From an uncultured Mailhella sp. (GTDB taxonomy: Bacteria; Desulfobacterota; Desulfovibrionia; Desulfovibrionales; Desulfovibrionaceae): 64,000 nucleotides of DNA. Below the pieces are notes generated by a model that searched no databases, was not told where the DNA came from, and worked only from the letters and a program-made list of their open reading frames with translations. Below, one piece after another: positions 7,782 through 16,565 of the stretch. Numbering within the stretch: position 1 is the first letter of the stretch; the number at the start of each line of letters is the position of its first letter. Position numbers and translations under genes: made by a program. The stretch is taken from NCBI RefSeq assembly GCF_963931295.1, contig NZ_OZ007001.1:310001-374000 (forward strand), read 5' to 3'.

Positions 7782-10700
7782 ATGGCCATTCGCATAGCAA
7801 GAACAGGATTTCCCGTACTGAGCGAGTCTGCCGACAAGGAGGATTTCTGCTGCTGGCTGGAGCTTGAACAGGATTCCGACTTTTCCAAGAACACGATAAG
7901 ACTGAAAACTTCCGAAGATGAGCTCATCCCTCTCGATCCCGACCACCCTTTTTTGTACGAAACCGTCGATTCCATCCTCGCGCGGCTGCAGAAGGACAGA
8001 ATTTCTCCCCATACCCGGCTCACACTCCACATCGACGTAGAACAGGACGTTGAGGCGTCTCCCAAAAGCGGTTTTCCACAGCTCGGCATCAAGCCCGCAT
8101 CGGCGGCTGCTGCGCTGGAGGTGGCGGCGGAAACCCGCTCCCTTTCCTACTCCACCAGTTACGACGACTGGAGCATGCTTATTTCCGCCTGTACGGACTC
8201 GCGCAGCAATCTTCTCCCGCTGAACGACCCGGAGGCGGTGGAAAGAAAAGTCGCCCTGTGCAGGAGGGAAAAAACTACCTTTATTCTTCTTCACAGCAGC
8301 GATATACGCAACCTTGAAGGCCATGACCGGGAAACGGGAAACGGGAAGGATCTCTCATCCCCGGAGTCTCTGGAAAAGGCTCTGCAGGAAGGACGCTTCA
8401 TTTTTCCCATTCCCGAGCAGCACGGCAAATTCGTACGCCACGGAGAAGAAACAGGGGAACGATGGAGCCGGGGTCTTGCCGAACTGATGAACTTTAGGCT
8501 GAGACCTCTTTACGAAATCGCTCCGGAACCGGCTCCTTCCGTCGCCGACACGGCGTGCGAAAATGCCGACAAGAATACGCCGGCAGCTTTTTTTCTGATG
8601 GCCGCCGCCGACTGCGAGGAAATCAGAAAGGAAATCCTTCAGGGCGGCGAACAAACGGAACTGTTCAGGTCTGCCCTGCCGGAAAACAGTCTCGGCCGCG
8701 CCGACGCCCTGCCCGACAGGGAACAGCTGTTTCTCGACAGCATGCAGGACGATCGTCTGCTGCCCAATGTCATCATCACCGGCCCCACTGGTTCCGGCAA
8801 GACGCTGCTGGCCCAGGGACTCATGGTAAACACGCTCATTTCCGGCAGAAAAGCGCTGTATATCGGCCCGACAAGGGCACTTGTGGAAGAAGTTTTCCAA
8901 AAACTGAAACGTCTGCTTCCCGGACACGACGTCATTCTCTCCACGGGAGAAGAAAGCGAACAGGACTGGAGGTTCGGCGCGGCCTGCTTCGACATTGCCT
9001 GCATCGTCAACGAGAAGGCCAACGTCATTCTTTCCATGAACCGCCACATGCTGACGAAACTCGGCATGGTTGTGCTGGACGAAGTGCATATGCTCGGCAG
9101 CGAACAGCGGGGAGGTCCTCTGGACATGCTGCTGGCCAAGCTGAAAACATGTCAGAACGACGACGCTCCCTTCCTCCGCATTGCGGCCGTCACCACGGAA
9201 CTTGTGGAAGACCGGAAGGATGTCCCCTCCCTCGACTCCTATCTGTCGCGGACTCTGGACGACAAAGAACTTCCGGCCATGACCGTTTCCGGTCGCTCGC
9301 GTCCTCAGAAGGTATGTCACGTGGCCCTGCTGTACGGAAGAACTTCCACGCCCACAGAGGTTCCTCTGGTGGAGTTCTCCACGCAGTCCGACAGAATGCT
9401 CAGCTTCGAACACTGTTCAACATTGCTCAACCATCTGAAGGCCCAGGCAAAAAAATTCAAAGACGACAATGCCCACCAGCCTCAGAGCATCCATACCATC
9501 GCCCAGTGGATTGACGACCGGTCGAAAGACAGAAAACGCCTTCTTGTCGTCGGCAACAGCAAAAACAAGCTGGTAAACCTGGCGAACGAACTGTTCGACC
9601 TGAGAAGGCACGGTCTCTGCGATCCATCACAGAATAAGGAAGACGGCAACAGCAAGGCGGCCGAAGACATACATATCTGCTGCACCAATTATGACATTCC
9701 CGGCGACTACGGAAAGAAAAGAATGGAATGGGCCGAGTTCGGCGTTTACATGCACGACAGCGACATGCCCCGCGCCTTGCGCCAGGTAACGGAAAAACTA
9801 TTCAAAAACGACGCCGCCTGCTCGCTGACGCCTGTAGCCTTCTGCACCGAAACCCTGAGCTACGGCGTCAATCTGCATGCCGACGAGCTCATGCTCCTGG
9901 ACTTGGAATTTCCTCGGGAAAAGCACGGCGGTGAAGAACTCCGCCCCCTTACGGAAAACGAGTATCACAACATTCTCGGCCGGATAGGACGTTTTAAAAC
10001 CAGCAACAAGTCCCCGGAAGCCTGCATCATGATCGACTGCTGCACAAAAACATCGCATCTGGACAAGCTGGTATCCTACTACAGGGAACAGTCGCCGCTG
10101 CGCAGCATGGCGCTGAAAAAGGAAGATCTCCGCAAGCTGTCCGACGACATGCTCGACGAATTGGACGACATCAGTTTCGAGAGCTTCCGCACCGTCATGG
10201 ACGCTCTCCGCATGGCCGAACAGCGCAGAAAATCTCCCGTTCGCGCCAAAGAAGTGTTCAACGTTCTCCGGAGCACCTTCTTTTTCCATAACATTAAAAA
10301 CAACGAGGAGCAGAAAAAACGCCTGCTGAACTTCGTTGAAAAAGTTCTTGATCTGGCCTGCAACATGACCTTTGAACCAGACCTTCGACTGGCGAAAAAG
10401 GACTCATCCGTCAACGGAAAAGATGTGTACTCTCTTCTGGAACAGGGGGAGGCCCTCATCGACACGGGCATGAGCTGGGAGAGCGTGAATCCCATGGCCC
10501 ACTGGATAGCGAAACTCAACGCCGTACTGAAAAAAAACCAGCTCCGCGAAGCGCCGGCCGAACTGCTTCTGCCCGCATTTCTGTCCTGTCGCGAAGTGCT
10601 CAAGAGCATGGTGAGCTGCCTGAAGGAATTTCAAAAAATCCACATCGGCAAAGACAGGGCAGACGCATGGAAGGAAGAACGACGAAAGGACTTCCGATCC

Positions 10701-11819
10701 GCCATGGCACGCGTGCTTTCCTCCCAGGGGGCCGACGTGCGCAATGCCGTGACGGAAGATCTCGTGACCGCCATATCTTCTTTCGTGCAGGAGGAAGGCC
10801 GCAGCATTCAGACGGAAATCAAATCCGAACTGAACCTGAGCAACGATCAGACCGACTACCTGGCCGAGCCTTTCTTCCTGAGCGCCCTGCTCATCACGCT
10901 GTGCTGGCTGGAAGGACGGCACAACGACATTACGAAGTACACGAAGGACACCATACGAAACCTCTCGAAAACCTCGCTTCACGTTTCCGCACAGAAAATT
11001 GAACGCATGTCATGGGCCGCACAGATGTGCAGTCGTTTTTTCCCCGCCTCCAGCGAATATTTTCCGGAAGGAACATCCCTCAGTCCTGCGCTTGCCGCCC
11101 AGCTGCCGAGCCTTGCCGTGCGCTTGCGCAAAGGAGTTCCGCTGTCGGCCCTGCCTTTTACCTACGGAGGTCTGCTTTCCCCAAAACAGATACGCCGACT
11201 GAGAAAAAACAACGTCACTCCCGAGGAAATCCTGGAACGGGCCTCTTACCCGGGCGACATCAAGGAATCGGATTACCCGCCTTTTTCTCAGCTGCAGTAT
11301 GCCGTGGGCCGATTCTACAAGGAGCAGTACAGCCTGCTGCAGCACAAGCTCGTGGGCGACGGAAAACAGGATCTGGCCGAACTTCTGTGGCCTCTCCTTT
11401 TAAAGAAAAGTTCCCCGACCAAAGACAGCTGCCAAAAGCTGGCTGAAATATGCGGGTGTCTGAACAGGCAGGACTGCCCGGACATCGACCAGGCACTGCT
11501 GGTGAATGCGTACGGACTCAACGTGCTGCTCTGCCCGCCTCTGCTGACGGAAAACAAAAACGGATATGACGTCCGCTGCTTCATCCCCATGCACCCCCTC
11601 GGATACAGTACGAAACGCGGCCCTGTTTTCACTCCCGGAGGACTCTTTGCCTTCTGCCGTCTCGGCAGCCGTCTGAAAAGTCGTGCCTGGGAGACGTTGC
11701 TGGAAGAAGGAAAGGAACACGTTCTTTCCTCCAGTGTCGTTCTTCGCTGGGCCGGCTTCACGCAGCACGTCGACATCAGCATTGATGTGCTGGCCGTCAT
11801 GGAGCCGTACGGCTGCTGA
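7782..11819 (+). CDS. Ski2-like superfamily 2 DEVH-box helicase (second of two, with N-terminal extension)
   Basis: 1345 aa from ATG 7782, which has GAGGGG 5 nt upstream; an in-frame GTG at 7776 overlaps that site. An unrecognised region of about 330 residues precedes the helicase core: Walker A GPTGSGKT (334-341), GPTRALVEE, DEVH (433-436), motif V ETLSYGVNL and motif VI HNILGRIGRF (motif about 730-738). Motif VI thus has Ile where the sister has Ala. The rest is a long helical region sharing the ALPFTYGGL element with the upstream helicase. Duplicated helicases in one operon suggest a heteromeric or two-step machine. A hairpin followed by a T-run lies about 130 nt downstream within the adjoining insertion sequence. 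Confidence 0.9.
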   Translation: MAIRIARTGFPVLSESADKEDFCCWLELEQDSDFSKNTIRLKTSEDELIPLDPDHPFLYETVDSILARLQKDRISPHTRLTLHIDVEQDVEASPKSGFPQLGIKPASAAAALEVAAETRSLSYSTSYDDWSMLISACTDSRSNLLPLNDPEAVERKVALCRREKTTFILLHSSDIRNLEGHDRETGNGKDLSSPESLEKALQEGRFIFPIPEQHGKFVRHGEETGERWSRGLAELMNFRLRPLYEIAPEPAPSVADTACENADKNTPAAFFLMAAADCEEIRKEILQGGEQTELFRSALPENSLGRADALPDREQLFLDSMQDDRLLPNVIITGPTGSGKTLLAQGLMVNTLISGRKALYIGPTRALVEEVFQKLKRLLPGHDVILSTGEESEQDWRFGAACFDIACIVNEKANVILSMNRHMLTKLGMVVLDEVHMLGSEQRGGPLDMLLAKLKTCQNDDAPFLRIAAVTTELVEDRKDVPSLDSYLSRTLDDKELPAMTVSGRSRPQKVCHVALLYGRTSTPTEVPLVEFSTQSDRMLSFEHCSTLLNHLKAQAKKFKDDNAHQPQSIHTIAQWIDDRSKDRKRLLVVGNSKNKLVNLANELFDLRRHGLCDPSQNKEDGNSKAAEDIHICCTNYDIPGDYGKKRMEWAEFGVYMHDSDMPRALRQVTEKLFKNDAACSLTPVAFCTETLSYGVNLHADELMLLDLEFPREKHGGEELRPLTENEYHNILGRIGRFKTSNKSPEACIMIDCCTKTSHLDKLVSYYREQSPLRSMALKKEDLRKLSDDMLDELDDISFESFRTVMDALRMAEQRRKSPVRAKEVFNVLRSTFFFHNIKNNEEQKKRLLNFVEKVLDLACNMTFEPDLRLAKKDSSVNGKDVYSLLEQGEALIDTGMSWESVNPMAHWIAKLNAVLKKNQLREAPAELLLPAFLSCREVLKSMVSCLKEFQKIHIGKDRADAWKEERRKDFRSAMARVLSSQGADVRNAVTEDLVTAISSFVQEEGRSIQTEIKSELNLSNDQTDYLAEPFFLSALLITLCWLEGRHNDITKYTKDTIRNLSKTSLHVSAQKIERMSWAAQMCSRFFPASSEYFPEGTSLSPALAAQLPSLAVRLRKGVPLSALPFTYGGLLSPKQIRRLRKNNVTPEEILERASYPGDIKESDYPPFSQLQYAVGRFYKEQYSLLQHKLVGDGKQDLAELLWPLLLKKSSPTKDSCQKLAEICGCLNRQDCPDIDQALLVNAYGLNVLLCPPLLTENKNGYDVRCFIPMHPLGYSTKRGPVFTPGGLFAFCRLGSRLKSRAWETLLEEGKEHVLSSSVVLRWAGFTQHVDISIDVLAVMEPYGC

Positions 11820-11952
11820 ACCGTCCGGTTGCAAAAGTTGCCGTTCCACCTTCCGCGAACGTTTTGTCCGGAGAAAAACAAATAAATCAGACTCACTGTA
11901 AAACGGGTGGATTGCCCTGCTCCGCAAGGTCTTGTTACTTAATCGCGCCTTA

Positions 11953-11987
11953 AGGGCGCCTGCCTGAACTTCTCAGGTCGGCGCCCT
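11953..11987 (+). terminator. Strong hairpin plus T-run downstream of the helicase operon
   Basis: AGGGCGCC at 11953 pairs with GGCGCCCT at 11980, with an inner CCTGA/TCAGG pairing, followed by GTCTTTTTC. It can end plus-strand transcription from the helicase operon. It also lies inside the insertion sequence, whose ends commonly block read-through transcription. Confidence 0.65.
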
Positions 11988-12024
11988 GTCTTTTTCACCT
12001 GTTCAAGCCCCCATGCACGTTGAC

Positions 12025-12495
12025 TCACAGTATGCTCCCAAAGAATTTTCTCCGCTTTGAGGCTGAACGCATCCCTATATTCCCTGTCCTCTTATCGAGC
12101 ATGATATCTTCTCTATCCTGCTCCCGTATATATTTCCTGATTGTGGCTTCGTTCAAACCTGCGGTGCTGACGTAATATCCCACGCTCCAGAATCTCCGAT
12201 TGCCATACCGGTATTTCAGCTGGGAAAATTCATCAAAAATCATCAGTGAACTTTTACCCTTTATATACCACATAACGGATGATATCGCATACTTTGGCGG
12301 CATCATGACAAGCATATGGTCTATCCTCATATGCCCATCAATGCTTTCAATTCCCTTACAATTGATCTGTCGTATTATTTCTTCTGTTTCTTCACGGTAT
12401 TGCCCGCAAATCACTTTTCTCCTGTACTTGGGAGTGAAGACAATGCGGCACCTGCACAGCCATTTCGCATGTGCCGGATGTTGTTCTTTCGCCAT
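12025..12495 (-). CDS. tnpA: IS200-type transposase TnpA, HUH motif degenerate
   Basis: 156 aa, the usual length for IS200 TnpA, from the ATG at 12495 directly behind the leader hairpin; a longer frame would run through the hairpin. Recognised from CRIVFTPKYRRKV, PPKYAISSVMWYIKGKSS, GNRRFWSVGYYVSTAGLNE and the catalytic-tyrosine helix IRKYIREQ. Y1 HUH transposases cut single-stranded DNA with that tyrosine and a metal held by His-x-His, normally DH(V/I)HML. Here the aligned sequence is RIDHML, so the first His is replaced by Ile. The protein is full length, so the copy may be recently inactivated or divergent. The C-terminus is normal. Confidence 0.9.
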   Translation of the reverse strand: MAKEQHPAHAKWLCRCRIVFTPKYRRKVICGQYREETEEIIRQINCKGIESIDGHMRIDHMLVMMPPKYAISSVMWYIKGKSSLMIFDEFSQLKYRYGNRRFWSVGYYVSTAGLNEATIRKYIREQDREDIMLDKRTGNIGMRSASKRRKFFGSIL

Positions 12496-12562
12496 AAAAA
12501 AACACCTTTTCGATGTGGACGGGAGCCTGAACAACTCCGTCTTGTCGAAAAGGTGTTTTTTT
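12496..12562 (-). promoter_or_regulatory. IS200 leader hairpin masking the tnpA ribosome binding site
   Basis: An 18-bp perfect stem is formed by 12496-12513 and 12545-12562, with an inner stem. On the minus strand the 3' arm ends directly at the tnpA ATG and contains AGGTG, the only Shine-Dalgarno-like sequence, so the site is buried. A leader hairpin that limits translation is established for IS200; the sequence shows the same design. Confidence 0.8.
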
Positions 12563-12649
12563 AGGTATAACCGTTTTGTGTTCCACCCGCTTAGCGGGTG
12601 GTTTTCTGTTTCGGTCGCTTCCGCTCCCTCAACTGCCTGAAGGCCTTAA

Positions 12650-12686
12650 CGAAAAAGCCCTCACGATGTTCATCGCAAGGGCTTGA
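12650..12686 (-). terminator. Intrinsic terminator of tRNA-Asn
   Basis: On the minus strand AAGCCCTTGCGATG pairs with CATCGTGAGGGCTT and is followed by TTTTC. It begins 7 nt past the 3' end of the tRNA. Confidence 0.85.
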
Positions 12687-12692
12687 TTTCTA

Positions 12693-12768
12693 TGGCTCCC
12701 CGAGACGGACTTGAACCGCCAACCTAGTGATTAACAGTCACCCGCTCTGCCTATTGAGCTATCGGGGA
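12693..12768 (-). tRNA. tRNA-Asn (GUU)
   Basis: 76 nt with encoded CCA. The acceptor arms TCCCCGA and TCGGGGA pair, the T loop reads GGTTCAAGTCC, and the anticodon loop CTGTTAA gives GUU. Its 3' end faces the accessory island to the left, the usual geometry for island integration at a tRNA, although no integrase or second attachment copy is visible in the window. Confidence 0.95.
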
Positions 12769-13029
12769 ACGAAGCAACTCGTCGTTGCAGGGATGTAGTT
12801 AGTCGTTTTGGGGTCAGGCGTCAAGCATTTTTTTTGCGCTTTCAACATTTTTTCCGACAAAGGGCGTGCAAACGCGGCAGTTTTGCGACATCGGAAGCGT
12901 TTTGCGTGACTTCAAGCCTGATCCCACGGTTTCACCGCTCACTCCCCTGCCTTGCTCACGACTCTCGAAGACCGGACAGGATGCGAGCACCGCAAGCGAG
13001 CGCGACATTCGAGCGCATCGGCGTCTGCC

Positions 13030-14215
13030 ATGTCCCGTCTGCGCAAGACACGCTGTACGAACTGCATTGCTTGCACGACGGCGGCTGCGCTTAACGCCGG
13101 AAGTGAATTCCGGCTGCGCGCCTGCCGTCGGCCGGGCTCCTGACGTCGCCCGGGGCCCCAGTGCGTTGAAAAACGGCCTTCCGACTGCACTCCCCCACCC
13201 TCGCTCTTGGCTTCGGGCATAATCTTCCCGTTCACCCCGTCCTGCCGAACCGGCGAAGCCGGGAGGCAGAATCAGGGGGGCGCGGGGGGAATTATTTCTG
13301 ACCTTGCAGCGTCCCAACGACTGCGCAATCCCGTCTGCGTCGGACACGCTGTACGATCTGCGGAGCTTGCACGACGGCGGCTGCGCTTAACGCCGGAAAT
13401 GAATTCCGGCTGCGCGCCTGCCGTCGGCCGGGCTCCTGACGTCGCCCGGGGCCCCAGAGCGTTGAAAAACGGCCTTCCGACTGCACTCCCCCCCCTCGCT
13501 CTTGGCTTCGGGCATAATCTTCCCGTTCACCCCGTCCTGCCGAACCGGCGAAGCCGGGAGGCAGAAACAGGGGGGCGCGGGGGGAATTATTTCTGACCTT
13601 GCAGACTTCCGAAAACCGCACAGCCCCGTCTGCGCAAGACACGCTGTACGATCTGCAGAGCTTGCACGACGGCGGCTGCGCTTAACGCCGGAAGTGAATT
13701 CCGGCTGCGCGCCTGCCGTCGGCCGGGCTCCTGACGTCGCCCGGGGCCCCAGAGCATCGAAAAACGGCCTTCCGACGGAACTCCCTCCCCTCGCCCTTGG
13801 CTTCGGGCATAATCTTCCCGTTCACCCCGTCCTGCCGAACCGGCGAAGCCGGGAGGCAGAAACAGGGGGGCGCGGGGGGAATTATTTCTGACCTTGCAGC
13901 GTCCCAACGACTGCGCAATCCCGTCTGCGTCGGACACGCTGTACGATCTGCGGAGCTTGCACGACGGCGGCTGCGCTTAACGCCGGAAGTGAATTCCGGC
14001 TGCGCGCCTGCCGTCGGCCGGGCTCCTGACGTCGCCCGGGGCCCCAGAGCGTCGAAAAACGGCCTTCCGACGGCACTCCCCCCCCCTCGCTCTTGGCTTC
14101 GGGCATAATCTTCCCGTTCACCCCGTCCTGCCGAACCGGCGAAGCCGGGAGGCAGAAACAGGGGGGCGCGGGGGGAATTATTTCCCCCGCATGCCTTTTC
14201 TGCCTTTTCTGCCTT
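13030..14215 (+). repeat. Tandem array of four about 295-bp modular repeats (modules A and C)
   Basis: The landmark GCATAATCTTCCCGTTCACC recurs at 13217, 13512, 13807 and 14103, giving periods of 295, 295 and 296 bp. Each unit holds one module A (13076-13159, 13372-13455, 13667-13750, 13962-14045), a linker, the CCGGCGAAGCCGG hairpin and a G-rich module C. Internal C modules break off into TTTCTGACCTTGCAG, whereas the last one is complete (GGGGGAATTATTTCCCCC then GCATGCC) and ends near the 3' end of the next minus-strand gene. Units 2 and 4 share linker variants that unit 3 lacks. Open frames inside the array are repeat artefacts. Confidence 0.9.
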
Positions 14216-14274
14216 TCCTGCCTTTCTCGGGGCAGCGCCCCGAGGGCTCTTGCCGTCCCCTTCCACTTCCTCTT

Positions 14275-14943
14275 CTACAGCAGGGGACGGAGTTTCGGAG
14301 CGGCGGGGAGGATGTTGCCGTTGCGGGCAATGGTGACGACTTCGCAGGGGATGTTGCGTCCGCAGGCGGCGACGGCCTTTTGGACGGCGAGTTCCATGCC
14401 GCCGCAGCAGGGGACGTCCATGCGGACGACGGTAATGCTGCGCACGGAGTTCTGACGCAGGATTTCTCCAAGTTTTTCCGCGTAGTTGACGGCGTCGAGC
14501 TTAGGGCAGCCGATGAGGGTGACGCGGCCGCGCATGAAGCGGCGGTGGAAGTCGGCGAAGGCGTAGGCGGTGCAGTCGGCGGCGATGAGCAGGTCGGCGT
14601 TCTGGAAATAGGGCGCGGAGAGGGGCGCAAGTTTGATCTGCACGGGCCAGAAGCGCAGTTCCGACGTTTCTTCGCCCGCGGGTTCGACGTGCAGGGTGCG
14701 TCCGGACTGTTCCAGATGGGCTTTCACGGCGCTTTCGTCGTAGGCGTCGGCCTCGCGGAAGTCGAAGGAAATGGCTCCGGCAGGACAGGCGGGCAGGCAG
14801 TCGCCGAGGCCGTCGCAGTAGTCGTCGCGCACGAGACGGGCCTTGCCGTCCTGCATGACGATGGCTCCTTCGTGGCAGGCGGAGGCGCACAGGCCGCAGC
14901 CGGTGCAGGCGTCTTCATTGATATGGATGATTCTTCTGAGCAT
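14275..14943 (-). CDS. Two-cluster ferredoxin-type Fe-S protein
   Basis: 222 aa from the ATG at 14943, preceded by CAGGAG; the longer frame has no support. The N-terminus carries CTGCGLCASACHEG (4Fe-4S signature) and a second, altered signature, CDGLGDCLPACPAG, in which the first CxxC is stretched. The remaining 150 residues include IGCPKLDA and VPCCGGMELAV, Cys motifs seen in small cytosolic redox proteins of anaerobes that resemble heterodisulfide reductase or hydrogenase-associated modules. Probably carries electrons or senses redox state; partner unknown. Followed directly by a complete module C/D block on its own strand, which may terminate it. Divergent from the HD-domain gene. Confidence 0.85.
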   Translation of the reverse strand: MLRRIIHINEDACTGCGLCASACHEGAIVMQDGKARLVRDDYCDGLGDCLPACPAGAISFDFREADAYDESAVKAHLEQSGRTLHVEPAGEETSELRFWPVQIKLAPLSAPYFQNADLLIAADCTAYAFADFHRRFMRGRVTLIGCPKLDAVNYAEKLGEILRQNSVRSITVVRMDVPCCGGMELAVQKAVAACGRNIPCEVVTIARNGNILPAAPKLRPLL

Positions 14944-15408
14944 AATTTTCTCCTGATGAACTGATGAAGCGCTTGCGGGGAGCGCCTGTGAACGTGACCG
15001 CGCGACCGAATGCCGCGCGCGAAGAATTTCGACGAAGTCCAGAACGCGAAACAGCATGCGAACCGCGCCCGGAACGAACCTTCCCGGCCTGCGGGAGTCC
15101 GCCCGTCAAAGATAATCCCGAACATGCGCCGCGCAAGGATATTTTTCTGTGATCCCGGGCATTGACGCCGCAAAGCCGGGGTCGTACACCAGAGCGAAAT
15201 TCGCCCGACGCCGGAAAAAAGGCGTCACGTTTTGCCGAAACGGCCCTCCGGACATGTCCGGACGCCCCGGCGACGCCGGCAACAGACGCGACTTGCGTCC
15301 GTTCGCCGCGCCCGTTCCGTGCCGCCCCAGGAAACGCTTCCGCCCCGACCATCGAGACGCATCCCGCTTCCCCGGCGGCGCAACAGTTCTCACGCAGGAG
15401 TATTTGCC
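14944..15408. other. Divergent intergenic region
   Basis: 465 bp between the start codons of the Fe-S protein and the HD protein. It should contain both promoters. I see no convincing -35/-10 pair and no repeat module; open frames here are GC-driven. Confidence 0.5.
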
Positions 15409-15909
15409 ATGGATGCCACGGACCGCATCTTTCTTGCCATGATCGACTACTTTGCCAATGATCCCAAAAGGATCCAGCACCTGACCAAGGTACACGCCTT
15501 CGCCCGGCTCATCGGACGCGAAGAGCAGCTCGACGCCCGCACGCAGTTCGTGCTCGAATCCGCGGCCCTCGTTCACGATATCGGCATCCGCCCGGCCGAA
15601 ACCAAGTTCGGAAGCTGCTCCGGCGCGCTCCAGGAACAGGAAGGCCCCGCCGAAGCCCGCCGCCTGCTCGAAAACCTCGATATCGACCCCGACGTCGTCA
15701 ACCGCGTCTGCTTCCTCGTGGGACACCACCATACCTACACCGATATCCACGACCCCGACTACCAGATCCTCGTTGAGGCCGACTTCCTCGTCAACCTCTA
15801 CGAAGACAACGAAAGCAAACACGCCGCCTCCGCCGCCCTCCGCCGCATCTTCCGCACCCCCTCCGGATCAAGAATCTGCAAAACCATGTTCGGACTCGAA
15901 GAAGAATAG
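15409..15909 (+). CDS. HD-domain phosphohydrolase-like protein
   Basis: 166 aa from ATG 15409 with CAGGAG 8 nt upstream; the frame upstream is open but lacks a start signal. Metal-binding HD-domain landmarks are present in order: KVHAFARLIG (about 23-32), ALVHDIGI (HD pair), and GHHHTYTDI. HD enzymes hydrolyse phosphate esters of nucleotides or related substrates; this small single-domain type is widespread in Desulfovibrio and clostridia, with substrate unknown. The C-terminus RTPSGSRICKTMFGLEEE is typical of that small family. Followed after 16 nt by repeat modules D and C in the plus orientation. Confidence 0.85.
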   Translation: MDATDRIFLAMIDYFANDPKRIQHLTKVHAFARLIGREEQLDARTQFVLESAALVHDIGIRPAETKFGSCSGALQEQEGPAEARRLLENLDIDPDVVNRVCFLVGHHHTYTDIHDPDYQILVEADFLVNLYEDNESKHAASAALRRIFRTPSGSRICKTMFGLEEE

Positions 15910-15924
15910 TTGGAATGGAAGGGA

Positions 15925-16565
15925 GACAGGCCAGAGCAACGGGGCTCCGCCCCGGGAAAGGCAGGAAAGACAGGAAAGGCATGCGGGGGAAATAATCCCC
16001 CCCGCGCCCCCCTGTTTCCGCCGAAGGCTGCGCCCTCGGCGGGGCGGGAGTGGGCAGGCAAGGCGAGTTGCCGAAGCGATGTCTGACATGGGCAGACTGC
16101 GGTCGCCGGAGTGCTCGGCAGGCGCTGTTTTGTCTGCGGTCTCAGTGCAGGTGTGTCCTGCCGGACCCACCTGCGGCGGCCGACTCCTGTCCGGCCCCCG
16201 CCGGACAGTCGCATCAAAGGATGGGATTTCCAGATTTTCTGGGAAAAACATCAAGGGCCGCGAAGGTAAAATCCAAAACGCCCTTTCAACGCTCTGGAGC
16301 CCGCGACCTGCCTTCAGGCGGTCGCGCCGACGAGCATAAGCAGGCGGGATTCACTCCCGCCGTTAAACGCAATGCCCGTCGTACAAATTCCGCAGGCCGC
16401 ACGGCGTATCTTGCACAAACGGGCAGTTGCGGCACTCGGAAAAAGGAAAATGTCGGTCGCGCCGAGGGGCATAAGCAGGCGGGATTCACTTCCGGCGTTA
16501 AACGCAGCCGCCGTCGTACAAGTCCCGCAGTCTGTACAGTGTGTCTTGCGCAAACGGGACAAGGC
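15925..16565 (-). repeat. Repeat block: modules D and C (plus), B and two A copies (minus)
   Basis: After the HD gene stop come module D (CGGGGCTCCGCCCCG near 15944) and module C (GGGGGAAATAATCCCCCC near 15984). Then, on the minus strand, module B (about 16090-16209) and two A copies (16296-16381, and a shortened 16452-16516). The first A copy has a variant third stem, CGCGACC/GGTCGCG, closing a TGAA loop. The second has mispaired outer arms, as if two variants were spliced. From 16566 to 16900 I see no gene or repeat. Confidence 0.85.

Larger units (their letters stand above)
11920..12607 (-). mobile_element. IS200/IS605-group insertion sequence (IS200 type, tnpA only)
   Basis: One minus-strand transposase flanked by hairpins instead of terminal inverted repeats, as known for IS200. 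At the 5' side a 19-nt hairpin, CCACCCGCTTAGCGGGTGG (12583-12601), and at the 3' side GCGCCTTAAGGGCGC (11945-11959) are candidate subterminal recognition hairpins. Ends are approximate because this group makes no target duplication and inserts between short AT-type targets. No tnpB is present. Confidence 0.75.

Noticed and set aside
7776..7784. GTG at 7776 as start of the second helicase
   Set aside because: It overlaps the GAGGGG ribosome binding site; the ATG at 7782 fits the site with 5-nt spacing.
13030..14215. Tandem repeats considered as a CRISPR array
   Set aside because: Units are about 295 bp with no short identical direct repeat alternating with unique spacers, and no cas genes are present.
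12814..14266. Many open frames within the repeat arrays (for example translations with KQPEFTSGVKRN)
   Set aside because: They repeat exactly with the 295-bp period, differ only where the repeats differ, have no ribosome binding sites and occur in all blocks; they are artefacts of repeat sequence.
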